In this document: positions 24,291-34,979 of the stretch, piece after piece
How the letters are laid out: each line of letters begins with the position of its first letter
Position numbering within the stretch: position 1 is the first letter of the stretch
Assembly: GCA_022925895.1 (NCBI GenBank)
Contig: JAKSYS010000370.1
Coordinates: 1-60,297 of the forward strand
From: Fragilaria crotonensis
Taxonomy: Eukaryota; Bacillariophyta; Fragilariophyceae; Fragilariales; Fragilariaceae
Reading direction: 5' to 3'
Length of the DNA stretch: 60,297 nt
Position numbers and translations under genes: made by a program
Notes under the pieces: model-generated
What the model saw: the letters and a program-made list of their open reading frames with translations, nothing else
Database searches by the model: none
What the model was told of the DNA's origin: nothing

Positions 24291-24980
24291 TTAAAGACGA
24301 GGCTTCTTTGGTGGTGAACGTTGTTTGGCAGCAGATCTTGGAGGATTTTGGGGGTTAATGAGGTTGACAGGAGCTGGCATCTGTGATGGAAATGTGGTAG
24401 ACTTGTTTGACCGAGAATCACCGACAGATTCTGTGGGAGGGCTTTTGGAACGGCGGCGACCTGGCACTGGGATCCAAGCTACCTGGTGGTCTTCAACTTC
24501 CATAGATGTCATGAATGGCATGGTCTTCCAGGAATGTGCCAGAGTATCGGTTTCGTGGAGTGTGGTGGGATCAAAGTGCGAGAGGTAGGCTCGGGACACG
24601 TTTACAGCCCAGTCGTTCAACTTAGGTGGAATGTTCATTTCTTGATCGACGTGAAAACGAATATTATACCAAATCGATCGATGAACTTGAAGAGGATCGG
24701 TTTCAAACTTCTCCCAAAGTTCATCACATTCGAAACAGTCTTCAAAGACAAAGAAGCCAAGAGAAATGTGACGATACCAGTTTTCTTTCGTCCCTTTCTG
24801 ACGATAAGCATACTCGTTTGCATCGCGTCGGGAGCGTTCTTCGGGAGTAAACCAATCTGGTCCGCTCGTAGTTGGAGAATCGAGCCACGTCTCGCAATGG
24901 AAGCCATAAGCAGAGGACGCGGACGTCCAGTCCTCAGGGGTGGCTACCGGTGGAGCGATGAGGGCCGTTCCGTCGGCCAT
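24291..24980 (-). CDS. LINE-like element, first N-terminal ORF
   Basis: A 229-residue frame starts MADGTALIAPPVATPEDW. It has an aromatic- and acid-rich middle (WYRHISLGFFVFEDCFECDE) and a basic, Ser/Pro-rich end (SAAKQRSPPKKPRL) that could bind nucleic acid or act as a nuclear signal. The frame stays open upstream to 25355, but that extension is unlike the rest and the ATG at 24980 is a better start. I do not recognise the family; the role as a gag-like or ORF1 protein is inferred from position only. It is followed at once by the next frame. Confidence 0.55.
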   Translation of the reverse strand: MADGTALIAPPVATPEDWTSASSAYGFHCETWLDSPTTSGPDWFTPEERSRRDANEYAYRQKGTKENWYRHISLGFFVFEDCFECDELWEKFETDPLQVHRSIWYNIRFHVDQEMNIPPKLNDWAVNVSRAYLSHFDPTTLHETDTLAHSWKTMPFMTSMEVEDHQVAWIPVPGRRRSKSPPTESVGDSRSNKSTTFPSQMPAPVNLINPQNPPRSAAKQRSPPKKPRL

Positions 24981-25539
24981 GGTCAAGCTTACGGGTACGC
25001 GACAACTTCCTATTCCAGATACGCAATCACGAACGACGTACAGAACGTGCGTGCAAAGACTAAAACCAGAAAACTGTGTGGTCATCAATGTGTAATGGGT
25101 GATCAACCTTTTCTGAAGAACACCAGAAACACAAAAGAAATGATGCTCATCTGAAGAGCATGTTTCAGAGAAAATGCCCATCTGAAGAGAGCAGTGTGAG
25201 CCAAACAAGTGTTGGGGTTGGGTGACTAAATGATCATCTTCATTAAGTTTCAACATGAAAACAGTCATTGCAGTGAAGAACAACAGGAAAACAATCATTG
25301 CAATTGATAAGTGGGATTTGATTCCCGAGTATTTATGAAATGATTTATTGTCCACTTGTGTAGTAATGTGTAATTTGTAAAATAGACCTGGATGGATGAG
25401 GAGATCGGAAAAATAACTATTTGTACGACTGAAAGTCTGTCAAGATAACTGACCATACGTTACTCCCTATTTGGTTGGGATGATCAAAACCTCAATGTAC
25501 AGCAATACTCCAGTACCACTTCTATTCAGGGAAGCCACT
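24981..25539. other. Likely 5' region of the LINE-like element
   Basis: The first open frame extends without a stop to 25355, but the extra residues look like non-coding sequence. GAAAA- and TCATCT-type near repeats (about 25140-25250) suggest small internal duplications. No promoter was recognised. Confidence 0.3.
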
Positions 25540-27060
25540 GAAGCAGCACCTTGAGGAGGAAAACCAGCATTTGTCTAGATAGTACAAGCCATGTCATACA
25601 AAAGGTCTGATGCATTCCATGGTAAACTTGGAATGGGAGCACAGAGCAAATCACACAATAACATACTGTATTGGGCCAAAGCAAAGAGTATTGCCCTTGC
25701 TGTCACCCTTTGAAACTACAAAGAAGCAATCATATGGTGGTCCGGATGTGTTACCAGGAGTTTCCGTACTATGACAAGGATCGTGCTCTCTAGTATGTAG
25801 CTAGCTACTGGTTGATTTTACGTATGTACTAGCCCTGCTCAAGGCGATCCGGATGAGGAGTCATGATCACAGGGCCATGACCACAGAATGGGATGAAGAC
25901 AAGAAGAGAAATCACATTATTGGCAACAAAGATATAATCTTTTTGTTCTGGTTTGGACACGAAAAGGAGCAAGAAGTGAAATATCATCTTATATTAGACC
26001 CAATACTCTGATTTCAATCTCTGTAGCTCATAAATCCCAACATGCTCCCTCACTCACTGGGTCAACATGATGATGGTATTGGATTTCAGCATTGCTGACC
26101 ATGCATTCCATCTGGGATAGTCCTCTGAGCAATGCAATCTGCAGCCTTGAACGGCTCACTGACTTAGTAAAATAGTTTCTCTTGAAATTCTTCAGCTAGT
26201 ACCTTCTTGAGTGCTGCCTCAACACAGCAACCAGTGATGAGTACCTTGGGCACCAACCCATAACTGGGGAACTCCTTTAGATGGCCAAGACTACTACCCT
26301 GCTTCCTCCAGTTACAAGATATACAAACTGGGTCATATCAATGGCTTTGAGCAATATGGTCAATTGCCATGCATAAAGATTGATATAGTCGAATCCTCAC
26401 ACTTGTCACGACACTTACTGAATCTTGCAGCCTGCGTACATTGTGGTGTACTGCTGGATCTCACAGAAAGTAATCATGTTGCTCTACTCTAGTGTCTATC
26501 CTCATGGTCCATGATTTGCTTTAATTTAGCCCATCATATGCCTTAATTAACCTCATCATAGGTTCATCACTGCTATCTACTCAAAACGACAGCAGAGTTG
26601 ACCATGATGGTCAATATGAACATCTTGATGCTAATGAAAACACCAGATCGGACCTCTCCCATTACACAAGTAAGCTATCAAGTAGCAAGTGCAGAACTGC
26701 AAGCTTGAAATTCCAAATGGCTTGCACTACTGATTTGGGAAAGCTTGAAGAAATGGTGTCGGTCAAGGCCCATCAGAACTTCAATGTAATCTTCTATACC
26801 ACCCTGTGGGCCACCTTCTATGATCTTTTAATGCCTCATTAATATATTTCTGGCCTCAATGAACTTAAAAGGTGCAAAAGGAGTGGGAAATTTAGTGAAC
26901 AGTCACCGTTTTTTCGAGACCTTGTTGTCGTTTCATTTTTTGAAATCAACATTCATGTTGCATCTCTGGCTACCCAATAGTCAAGATAGCATGGATCCCA
27001 CTGTCATCAGCATTTGCTTCAGCAATGTCATGATAATCATTTCTTCCATTTTTGGGCTCA
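25540..27060. mobile_element. Second CpG-depleted relic, probably an old transposable element
   Basis: No intact frame is present. By direct count 25981-26880 holds seven CpG in 900 bp, while TG and CA are frequent. One reading of the minus strand near 26170-26390 gives a protein-like stretch broken by several stops, but no family can be named. The edges are approximate. From 27060 to 27501 nothing is seen. Confidence 0.5.
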
Positions 27061-27501
27061 CTTGGATTTGAACATTGCGAGCTGTACGTGATGTGACGTC
27101 ATGGTCAAAAATGCTGAATGACAAAAATACATGCATTGTTTTTAGCTTGAGATTTTGTTTTATAACTCAACTACAAAACAATTCTAAGAAATTGCCTATG
27201 TAAACCATGAAACCTTTCAGTGTTCCAAGGAGAAAGGCCAAGTATGGAGTCCAATGGACATTGTTCAAGATAAGGCAAGGAATATCCGAGATCGGCGAAT
27301 GCGGGGTAATAACCCCTTCGGAGGATAGACATTAGAGGGCTCTTAACCTGGTGCAGATCTAGAGGTACGAAGCGCGAACGGAGTTGGTTAAGACCAAGGT
27401 CAAAGTCAATATAACTTTGCTTCTAAACTACGGGATCGTTTCTCGAGAATGAGCTTTTTTACGACTTCAGTCAGGGTCTGGACTCTGGACCAAGTGGTGT
27501 A

Positions 27502-28796
27502 CGATGTTTGCTATGCCTCGGCGTTTCGACACAGACTCTGCAACGAGCTCCATGCCCCTGAATGTACTGTACCTTGGGGTCAGATTTTGATACACGGCCA
27601 AAACGATACGAATGCTCTGACCTCTGAGTGCATAAACCAAATACACAACATAAGGCGATGGCACATTAATGCAAAACAAAAAGTTCCTTGGTCATACATA
27701 CGATCTATTCTTATACACTGACAACTATTGTGCACAACAGGACTTTGTCGCCGTATCGTTGCCTCGAAATCTCAATAGTATTGCAGCATTGCAGTACTCC
27801 ATTCTCAGGTGAGCTGTGAGGGTAGGATAAGACGATGTCTATGAACATATCACTCAGTGACTGCTCATTCTCGAGCACCTCGACGAACGTACAGCTGGCG
27901 ACCAGCTCGAGAGACAGGCACAGGCGGCCGAGTTGGTGCATACGACGGAGCACTGGTCCACTCAACACTGTATCCAACCTTATCTGCCAGTCTTCGTCCA
28001 TCTTGAACAATTCGCTCCGTCCTTAACATTGACAAATCATTTTGAGCGTTGAGAACCAGTGAGGGACCTCCTACAGCGATTATGTCTCGCAATTCGATTC
28101 TCTTCACACCGCCCGACCCAGTCATGATAATCCCCATTTCCCATGGCTGTGAGTTTTTCGTATTCTCCGCCCGAATGTTGTTGACGCTGATGTTTTCAAT
28201 GACGTCATACGGCTGGCCATTGTAAACCATGATGGAACCATGGCCGATTGCTTGATTCTGGTTGGACCGAATGAGCACACCACCGTTTACCTTCACGTTG
28301 CTGACTCCATAGCTGTTGATTGATGGCTCGGCAGCAATATACAGTGCTGCGGCATCGGTATCCTCAGCGTAGATATCGTTCATGATGATGTCTCGGCCAC
28401 CCACAACAGAGAAGGCTCGACCCGAGGGGCAAGACATGACCCTAGGCGATTGCAGGAACATCTTGCTGACTTGTACTGCGTGGCTTTTTTGCGACAGAAA
28501 TGCTACGCCGTCTCCACCCGAGTTGAGTACCTGGGGTCGAAGAATGTTCCCGGAGCTTGACCCCTCAGTTATGTAAATACCAGAAGCGCGAGTGTTTCTG
28601 ACCACGACGCGATCTATTGTGAAATCAACGCAGTTGCCCACGAAAATGCCAGCTGCTGCTGCACCTTCTATGGTCACGCCTCGCACAACAACGCCTCGGG
28701 AGTTCATCAAGCGCAGCTTCATTTGCTCGTATGCCATCCAACGTTTCGTGGTGCTTTTCAATTCGAGGACAATGTTGTCGACGACCACTCTGTCAG
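27502..28796. repeat. Segmental duplication, copy 2 (with 9164-10428)
   Basis: This is nearly identical to 9164-10428, including the non-coding 3' flank of the beta-helix gene. At 28793-28798 (GTCAGC) the match switches from domain 2 of copy B to domain 1 of copy B. Confidence 0.85.
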
Positions 28797-29106
28797 CACT
28801 GATCCAGACTCCCGATCCGCCTTCATTGGTTGCAAGAAGGCGACCTCCACCGGTGATTTTAAGGTCTGGGACCCCTATCTTAATGATGTTATTGTGGGCG
28901 TATGTTCGACCTGCTGGAATCAGGATTGTTGAACCAGGAGGAGCTTGAGCGAAGGCTGAATTCAAGGCGACGGTGTCATCCGTCACACCATCTCCCACAG
29001 CTCCGAAGTTCTCCAAGGTGAGAGTCTGTCCTGTTGCGCGACAGAGGAACAGAGCCAATGCGCATAGAATCAGCTGACGCGATGAAGCGATACTTGATCC
29101 GAACAT
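27865..29106 (-). CDS. Secreted beta-helix protein C, intact single-domain chimera
   Basis: This 413-residue protein is uninterrupted, the only such member of the family in the window. A signal peptide (SSRQLILCALALFLCRATG) is followed by NFGAVGDGVTDD, the helix and a short APTRPPVP tail ending in RRGARE. Residues up to about ISADRVV match domain 1 of copy B; from VVDNIVLELKSTT on it matches domain 2. It thus behaves as B with one 1,070-bp repeat unit removed. At the GDD position it reads SGGDGVAF, so a GH28-like Asp pair is absent. It is probably secreted to the cell surface; ligand or substrate is unknown. Its presumed divergent partner is F, now 8.6 kb away. Confidence 0.88.
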   Translation of the reverse strand: MFGSSIASSRQLILCALALFLCRATGQTLTLENFGAVGDGVTDDTVALNSAFAQAPPGSTILIPAGRTYAHNNIIKIGVPDLKITGGGRLLATNEGGSGVWISADRVVVDNIVLELKSTTKRWMAYEQMKLRLMNSRGVVVRGVTIEGAAAAGIFVGNCVDFTIDRVVVRNTRASGIYITEGSSSGNILRPQVLNSGGDGVAFLSQKSHAVQVSKMFLQSPRVMSCPSGRAFSVVGGRDIIMNDIYAEDTDAAALYIAAEPSINSYGVSNVKVNGGVLIRSNQNQAIGHGSIMVYNGQPYDVIENISVNNIRAENTKNSQPWEMGIIMTGSGGVKRIELRDIIAVGGPSLVLNAQNDLSMLRTERIVQDGRRLADKVGYSVEWTSAPSYAPTRPPVPVSRAGRQLYVRRGARE

Positions 29107-29231
29107 GATTGTTGGATTCTGTCAATCGTTTAATCGACTCCGTGCTCGATACTCGATACTAGTCTTATGATAAGTGTTTCGAATTAGTGATCGAAGAATG
29201 TGCTGCGTAAAAATCTGAAGTTCGTGACTCG
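29107..29231 (-). promoter_or_regulatory. Conserved promoter of beta-helix gene C
   Basis: In gene direction CGAGTCACGAACTTCAGATT lies about 115 bp before the ATG, followed by ATCATAAGAC, GGAGTCGA and AATCCAACAATC right before the start. The first element differs from that of F at only two positions, although F lies on the other strand and belongs to the other subfamily. Confidence 0.62.
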
Positions 29232-30733
29232 AAGAAACATATTCGAGGAGCTTAACTGTCCAAACTTCGTGTTTGAATTGTCACAGGGAGATGGGGTAAA
29301 GCATTCTTATCCACGCGCATCCGTACGCTGCTCTACGCCTCTCACTGAATCTCAGCTGATACGATTGGTTGAAACTCGGGCAAGCGATGGCACACGTGGC
29401 ATGACAAATTGACACTCAAGTATGCGCAGACCTTTGAACTCCATGTTAGGACTGCATCGTTGCACTGTATCGAGCGCATTCCGGAAGCTGTATTGCACCA
29501 TACTCCAAGGCTACTCGAAAACTTTCTACTACTACTACTAGTAGAGTAGTTCCAATGCTCTCGCAGAACTTGTAGTCAAGTACTACTAGTACTTGTACAC
29601 TGTTCGTATGAAAAAGAAATATATGATAGTACCATATACCATAGTACTAGGTACTAGACTACTACTACTACTACTACAGTAGTAGTAGTATGGTAGCATA
29701 GAAGAAGTGCTGCTGCATGCTGGTTCTCTCAAGCTTTGCGAGTATCCCTGGAGGAAGCGGCTTTGCGAGATGTCCTTCGTTCCAGATAATCATGCAGCTA
29801 CGATCTACGATGAATGGACCCTTTTAGAAGCACGGCCATCTGGAGTAGCCATAGGTTTATATGTTAACATATACTCGAGTACGGAGTATCGCCCTCTACA
29901 TCTCGTCTACTCTAGCAAGCACTCCTGTATAGTTGAGGGTATGTGCCTGATTATGGTACCAAGTGGCGCTGCATTTTACTCTCATGCTCTCGTAGAGTAG
30001 AGAGCTAAAACACTCCGCCATCTTGTATGGACAGGTTTATGCGTACCTGGTACTCGAGTATTACATTACTCGATTCAGCTCGATGTATTTTGTGCAAACA
30101 GTAGAATACGTGGTACTCATTACTCTAGCTACCAGTAGTGGTAGAGTACAATGCAAACATTTTGTACCTCTTACTCAGTCTGCAACAGGGTCTTCAAAGT
30201 ACTACAGAATACACCCTACTCTGTCTTCATTAGCGATAGAATTTCTCAAGGTTGGGTCAGAACACTCGTTATTCTCTCGTCCTCCGTGACCACCTCCAAA
30301 ATCTGGAATTCAAAAGTTCGTGCTACCTTTCTACTAGCCAACTGTCTGGCTCTGATCAATATGCCCAACTTTCCGCTGACCGTCAAAAGATGGGCTAAAC
30401 TGAGTCCTATGGAACCGTTTCACTCGTTTTAGTAAGACATAAACAGTGAGCATTTAGCCCAGCACCACTGCACCATTGTGCGATGAATATAGTGCTACTA
30501 GCTTCGACACAAGTGGAACAACCAGGAACGGACAACCATGTGCTTTTACCAGTACGAAGGAGAACAACCTCGGTGGCAAAGAGACAACTAAACGGCACAT
30601 GAACAATTGGCTTCTGCTATAAGACTGCCCCGGCGGAAGGAAGAAATTGGTAGAGAGAGCGTAATCGGCCCGCCCAGAATACTCCTCCTACAGTTGACAT
30701 CATGGCGATACTCACTCCTACTACTTGATATCA
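29232..30733. other. Intergenic, triplet runs and GTAC palindromes
   Basis: No gene is supported. Inverted CTA/TAG triplet runs occur at about 29530-29552 and 29661-29692, with many GTAC-type palindromes to about 30180. The left end of the Harbinger-like element should lie near 30430-30730, but no terminal repeat could be fixed. Confidence 0.45.
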
Positions 30734-31763
30734 CTAGTACCTGCATTGAAAAGGCCTTTCTCCAGTTTCAAATGCAAGTTGTGTGCAAACAGCCACAGCG
30801 GCAAATGCAATCTTGTGCTTATGACGCACGTGACGCCACCGATGTTGCATACTTCCCCATTGCTTGAGACGTCGATTGACTGTCTCGTGTCGAGCCCTTG
30901 CTCTTGTTTTTGCCAAGCGGTCTACGCGGGAAACACAGTCATCAGGAGTACGAGCTTTGACATTGTGTCCACGATAACCCCTGTCTGCTTCAACCATTTC
31001 GTCATCACCGAGAAGGTGCATCAACCTTGATTTGAAAATTTTCACATCCGGCCACTTTCCGCATTTGTAGGGTCCATTGACCCAGACAATATCACCTGTT
31101 TGAATGCAAATAGCCATTTCGTATCGCAAACCGGGTCCCCGAAATTTGTGACTGAACCACTGACTGTCGAACGGGGTCGGCTCTCAATCGGGAAGTCAAC
31201 CCCATCAACTGTAACCTTGCAGGTCTTGCCCTGTCAGATCGAAACCGGTTCTCCCATCGAATCTTGCGTAGGCCGTAAGTAGAAGAACAACTTTGATATC
31301 AATTTTGCTTGGAACAGAAAACTTACCACGTCATTCTTCTTTTTGCAATGATCATCAAAACAATCCATGTCCAAAATCGATATGTTTTCCGACTCACCGC
31401 AGCAATTGTCGACAAAACATCCTCTGTTGCATATATCTTCAGAAACATAAGTGCCCAGAGAAGATGTCTTGGGAGAACATTGTGAACTAAAAGGAACTTT
31501 TGCATTTCTCCCATATCATAAAGCAGACTGTTGGACTGACGCCAAAATGGGATCGAAGTCCCTGTCAGGGACGCCGGCCCCAGGTTAGCGTTGCTCTTCA
31601 AGAGACGCCTTGCTTCAGAGATAAAGGTGTCTGGAGTTGTAGTTCTTTCCATGATTCCTGTCCTTTCCTGGCTGGCCAATGCAGTGGGTATGTTGACTGT
31701 TGATTGCGGATTCTGATTTTCCGGTGTGATGGAACATGCATGCCACCACGCAGTCACGCACAA
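30734..31763 (-). pseudogene. PIF/Harbinger-like DDE transposase, one intron, frameshifted
   Basis: The 5' part (31323-31763) encodes the helical N-terminal region with LPRHLLWALMFLKIYATED, usual in diatom Harbinger-like proteins. A GTAAGT donor follows directly near 31320 with a CAAG acceptor near 31265. After it come VTVDGVDFPI (first Asp) and, in shifted frames, PFDSQWFSHKFRGPGLRYE. The 3' part (30734-31129) has IVWVNGPYKCGKWPD, VEADRGYRG (second Asp) and RHETVNRRLKQW (Glu). All three catalytic residues of a DDE_Tnp_4 nuclease are therefore present, but at least two indels interrupt the frame near 31180-31250. It is divergent from the gene at 32705, as in two-gene Harbinger elements. The exact start is uncertain. 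Confidence 0.75.
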
Positions 31764-32035
31764 CTATCATAGGAGATTGTCGAAGTAACCGGGTATGAGA
31801 TTTTTTAGCTCCACTGATGTTCTTGAACTGTGAACAACACTGTTCTTATTTGGATCTATGTTAATCATTGATGTTTATGTGTATAAAGTATGACTCTCAT
31901 GCATGAAGAATAATCAATACTGGATAAACCCTGGTTGTCAATGCGGCGGGTGATATCTTGAAGGGCGGCTTTCATATGCGTTGGCATCACACGTATGTAC
32001 ATGCATTTACAACCCAACTTGCACATTGGTAATAC

Positions 32036-32220
32036 GCAGTTGTACGCAGTCATACGCAGGACTGCGCAGGCATGCGCAGCCATGCGCAGCCATACGCAGG
32101 CACGCTGAGGTGTAGACAGTATCTTTTCTACATGCGGTGTGTCCCTACGTAAGGCTGCGCAGGGATGCGTACGGCTGCGTATGGCTGCGTACGGCTGCGT
32201 ATTGCGGCGTAGCTACTACT
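32036..32220. repeat. Inverted pair of 10-bp tandem repeat arrays
   Basis: Roughly 32038-32105 contains six to seven units of type ACGCAGSCAT in register every 10 bases. About 32150-32215 contains the reverse complement type, ATGGCTGCGT, also every 10 bases. The two arrays are separated by about 45 bp and lie in the spacer between the divergent Harbinger-like genes. A 10-base period puts every unit on the same face of the helix. Confidence 0.8.
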
Positions 32221-32704
32221 GCGTATGTCAAACAAATGATTATGGTTCCCGCGGACAACGTCGTATGCCGAAGCATAGGGCCACCGAAGTCTATGTAAAA
32301 AACATTGTATCGGTGTCGGACATTTTAGTATCGAAAGACAACCCTTCCATCAGGAAGTATCATTTATCAAATGTCCGTTGCCATGGAATATGATATGGAC
32401 TCGAGAATCAATTCTGTTCGGTGTCATTCATCTAGACCTACGCAGCCGCCATGAAGCAATGAAATGGAGCCAGCAATCTGATAGAATATGATTCACACTT
32501 CAAAATGTTGTGACAACCTTCAACCTGCTTTCACCTTCCACCCCACTATGCACCATACGTAGCGCCATGGGACTCCGATGACTGCACGACTCATTAGCAG
32601 TCGGAGTTGCCGCTACGAGGTTTGAGTACCTGATTCAACGACAAGTTTGAGGAAAACCATGTCCCGGTACTTCGAGAATGATTATCTCACTTTCTCATTT
32701 TATA

Positions 32705-34260
32705 ATGCCACGTTGGACTGTCAACGGAGAAGACGCTGCCGCCCTTTTTGGTGCCATCCACCGAGGCTTGATTGACCCAAACGGAGGAGAGGAGGAGATT
32801 GCTCTTGCAATAACAGAGTGGCTTCGTTCCAATCCAAGCTTAGAAAGGAAGTACCCAGGACCTAATTTTCGAAACAATTTCGGGCGGAATTTTCGAAGAG
32901 TGTTGACCAGGTACACAAAGTGGCGGAACAGCCCAGGTACGTAAATATCATTCTTGGACATCAAAGTTTTTGCCGCCGACAAATCTATACTCAGACACTG
33001 GTTGTCATGACATAGCTGGAGGAGGTACCGTGCCACTGCAGTTTTTGGCCCTTGCAAACGTTGACCTTCCAGCACGAAACGAAGACAGGGTGCGCGGACA
33101 CGGCGAACGGCCTGGTAGTGACCACGGGCAAGATTCTGAGGACAACGACCTTTCATTGGCAAGCATCGGCGACAGAGAAGACGAGGAGCAGGAATCCCTG
33201 GGTGACAACGAAGGTGACAACAACAGTACTGGTACTAATCATAGTGACATATTGGTAAGTGGAATTGTTGTTTGCGTCTGTTGAGGTATTGCAAAAAGCA
33301 ATCATCAGCACTGACATTTGTTTTCTTTATTCTACAGGACCTCAACAACCTCCAGATTTCTGCCACCAGTACTGTAGCAAAGATGTTCATCGACTCATTT
33401 CCTGGGCCTAATTTTGTAACCGAGAGCTTGAATGGTGGCTTCATTCAGGTAACACAAAAATCTCTCGGAATCCTTGTGTACCTTCAGTCTGGGGTGGATG
33501 TTTCGTCCATTGAACACAAGATCACCGTTGTCTCTAAGAAATATGCAAAGCTTTCTCTCACTGTGAAGCAGCATGAACACATGATGAATCCATTGCTGAT
33601 CACACCGATTCAGTCGAACTTTCAACCTGTTATCAGCTGCAAGCGGCTTTACCTACAAGCCAGGCTACGTCGTGGTAGTAACATCATCAAGGGTGAGAAA
33701 ATGTTCGCTGGGGACTTCCAAGATGGGTTTGTTCAGCCATCGGGTCAGAATTGTGAAGGAGAGTGTGAGTATCGGGCTGTAAATAGCAGCGTCTCGCCAT
33801 TCAGGATTGCAAACGTTGGAAGTTCCAATGGTAACCATTTGCAGGGTGTGGTCCTTGAGACCTACCTTTTGTACAAATTGGAAGAAGGTACCATAGGTGC
33901 CCTTCAGGCTCCAGAGTACAGAATGCCACCGCAGGTTCAATCGCCACCACCAGCAGGTCGTGTTGGCCGGACTCAGCTCCTCATGGTACTACCAGTACTA
34001 GTGCACGACGCCGAGGAGAGGATGATGATGACAGGAAGCCAGCGCCAAGAGAGACTAGGAAGCCAGTGCCACGAGACACCACCACTTCCTCCCGTTCCCA
34101 GTTTGATCCTTCTGCTGACGCAGGGGTTGCTAGGAGGCAGGAGCATGTGGTCAGCACCGTCATCAACATGGAGACTGATGATGATGATTATGAAGATGCT
34201 GTTGAGGAGGGGTCGCCTGGCAAGAGGCGCAAGTTCTACAACCAGCACCTCTCGTACTAG
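32705..34260 (+). CDS. Harbinger-associated partner protein, three exons, one frameshift
   Basis: Exons are 32705-32936, 32995-33254 and 33338-34260. The introns are 58 and 83 bp, with GTACGT and GTAAGT donors and CTCAG and CTACAG acceptors, and the phases match. The N-terminus (MPRWTVNGEDAAALFGAI, then GLIDPNGG and NFRNNFGRNFRRVL) looks like a Myb/SANT-like DNA-binding helical module. An acidic linker follows in exon 2. Exon 3 has a conserved-looking core (VTESLNGGFIQVTQKSLGI, IEHKITVVSKKY, KQHEHMMNPLLI) and an acidic end with a basic GKRRK nuclear signal. One G is missing near 33985, and the true tail lies in the next frame to 34260. By position it is the DNA-binding partner of the divergent transposase. 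The core fold is not one I can name. Confidence 0.65.
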
Positions 34261-34979
34261 TTCCAGTGACCCCCATCATGTATGTTCGTGTTGTAGTAAC
34301 TGCTATAAAGACGTGGTTATTCGAGATTCGAGATTGCGTAGTGCTTGTTCAATACTCTCTACACACCCTCATCTATTGCTACAAGCAGAGGAGGAGTATC
34401 ATTAGAGTATATGTTTTAATTCACTCTACTACTAGGAGATGTCCGCCTGATGCCTTTCCTACAAACGAGCGTTATCAAAGCTGCAACATGAACTCCAACA
34501 AAGGAAATTTCTCTGAAACGCCACTCTACCATGAACAGCGTCGAGTCCTACTACTGGTACTACTACCGTAGTACCAGAGCACGGGATTGAGAGTATGACG
34601 TACTACTTGTTGTTCTAGTAGCAGTATCTAGTAGTGTACTCCGAGTACTGGAGTACGACTACCGGTAGTACATCATGCGAAACGCGAAACCGTGTTCATG
34701 GTTGCACTACTCACTACTCCAGCTATTAGGTCTACTAGTAGCTGAGGTTCGTGCACGAATGTACGGTGCCACAGCGCCACGACGTTGTTGTATTAGAATG
34801 GAGTTCGAAGTCCTACGCGTACATAGATGTTGCTCTGTCATGCCACGTGTGCCATCGCTTGCTACCCTAGAAATCCATTCAGAGTCTGAGAGAAGTGTCG
34901 ATCAGCGAACGGATGCGCAGGCGCAAGAATGGCTTACCCCACCTCCCAGTCATTGGTCATTTATGATCTTATAACCCAC
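34261..34979. other. Intergenic, GTAC-rich
   Basis: No gene is supported. Dense GTAC-type palindromes (ACTACTAG, GTACTCCGAGTAC, TACCGGTA) fill 34540-34740. The right end of the Harbinger-like element should lie within this stretch. Confidence 0.4.

Larger units (their letters stand above)
16132..24980 (-). mobile_element. Decayed LINE-like (non-LTR) retrotransposon
   Basis: In order on the minus strand there are two N-terminal reading frames, a coiled-coil ORF1-like section, an AP-type endonuclease, a linker, a reverse transcriptase, a connection region and an RNase H followed by a C-terminal domain. This order is that of jockey/I-type LINEs with RNase H. No LTRs flank it. Repeated frameshifts and a mutated catalytic box mean it cannot move by itself. 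The whole is about 8.85 kb. Confidence 0.85.
30734..34260. mobile_element. Two-gene PIF/Harbinger-like transposon (ends not fixed)
   Basis: A DDE transposase gene on minus and a partner gene with introns on plus diverge from a 0.9 kb spacer. Harbinger elements usually encode a nuclease and a separate DNA-binding protein, which this arrangement fits. I could not find the terminal inverted repeats or the 3-bp target duplication, so the limits given are only the gene ends. It lies between beta-helix copies C and F. Confidence 0.55.

Noticed and set aside
29661-29692. CTA triplet run as a functional hairpin
   Set aside because: Simple triplet repeats of this kind are scattered through the intergenic DNA and no conserved context was found.
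32036-32220. CRISPR-like array
   Set aside because: Units are 10 bp without spacers and the window is eukaryotic; it is a short tandem repeat in inverted orientation.
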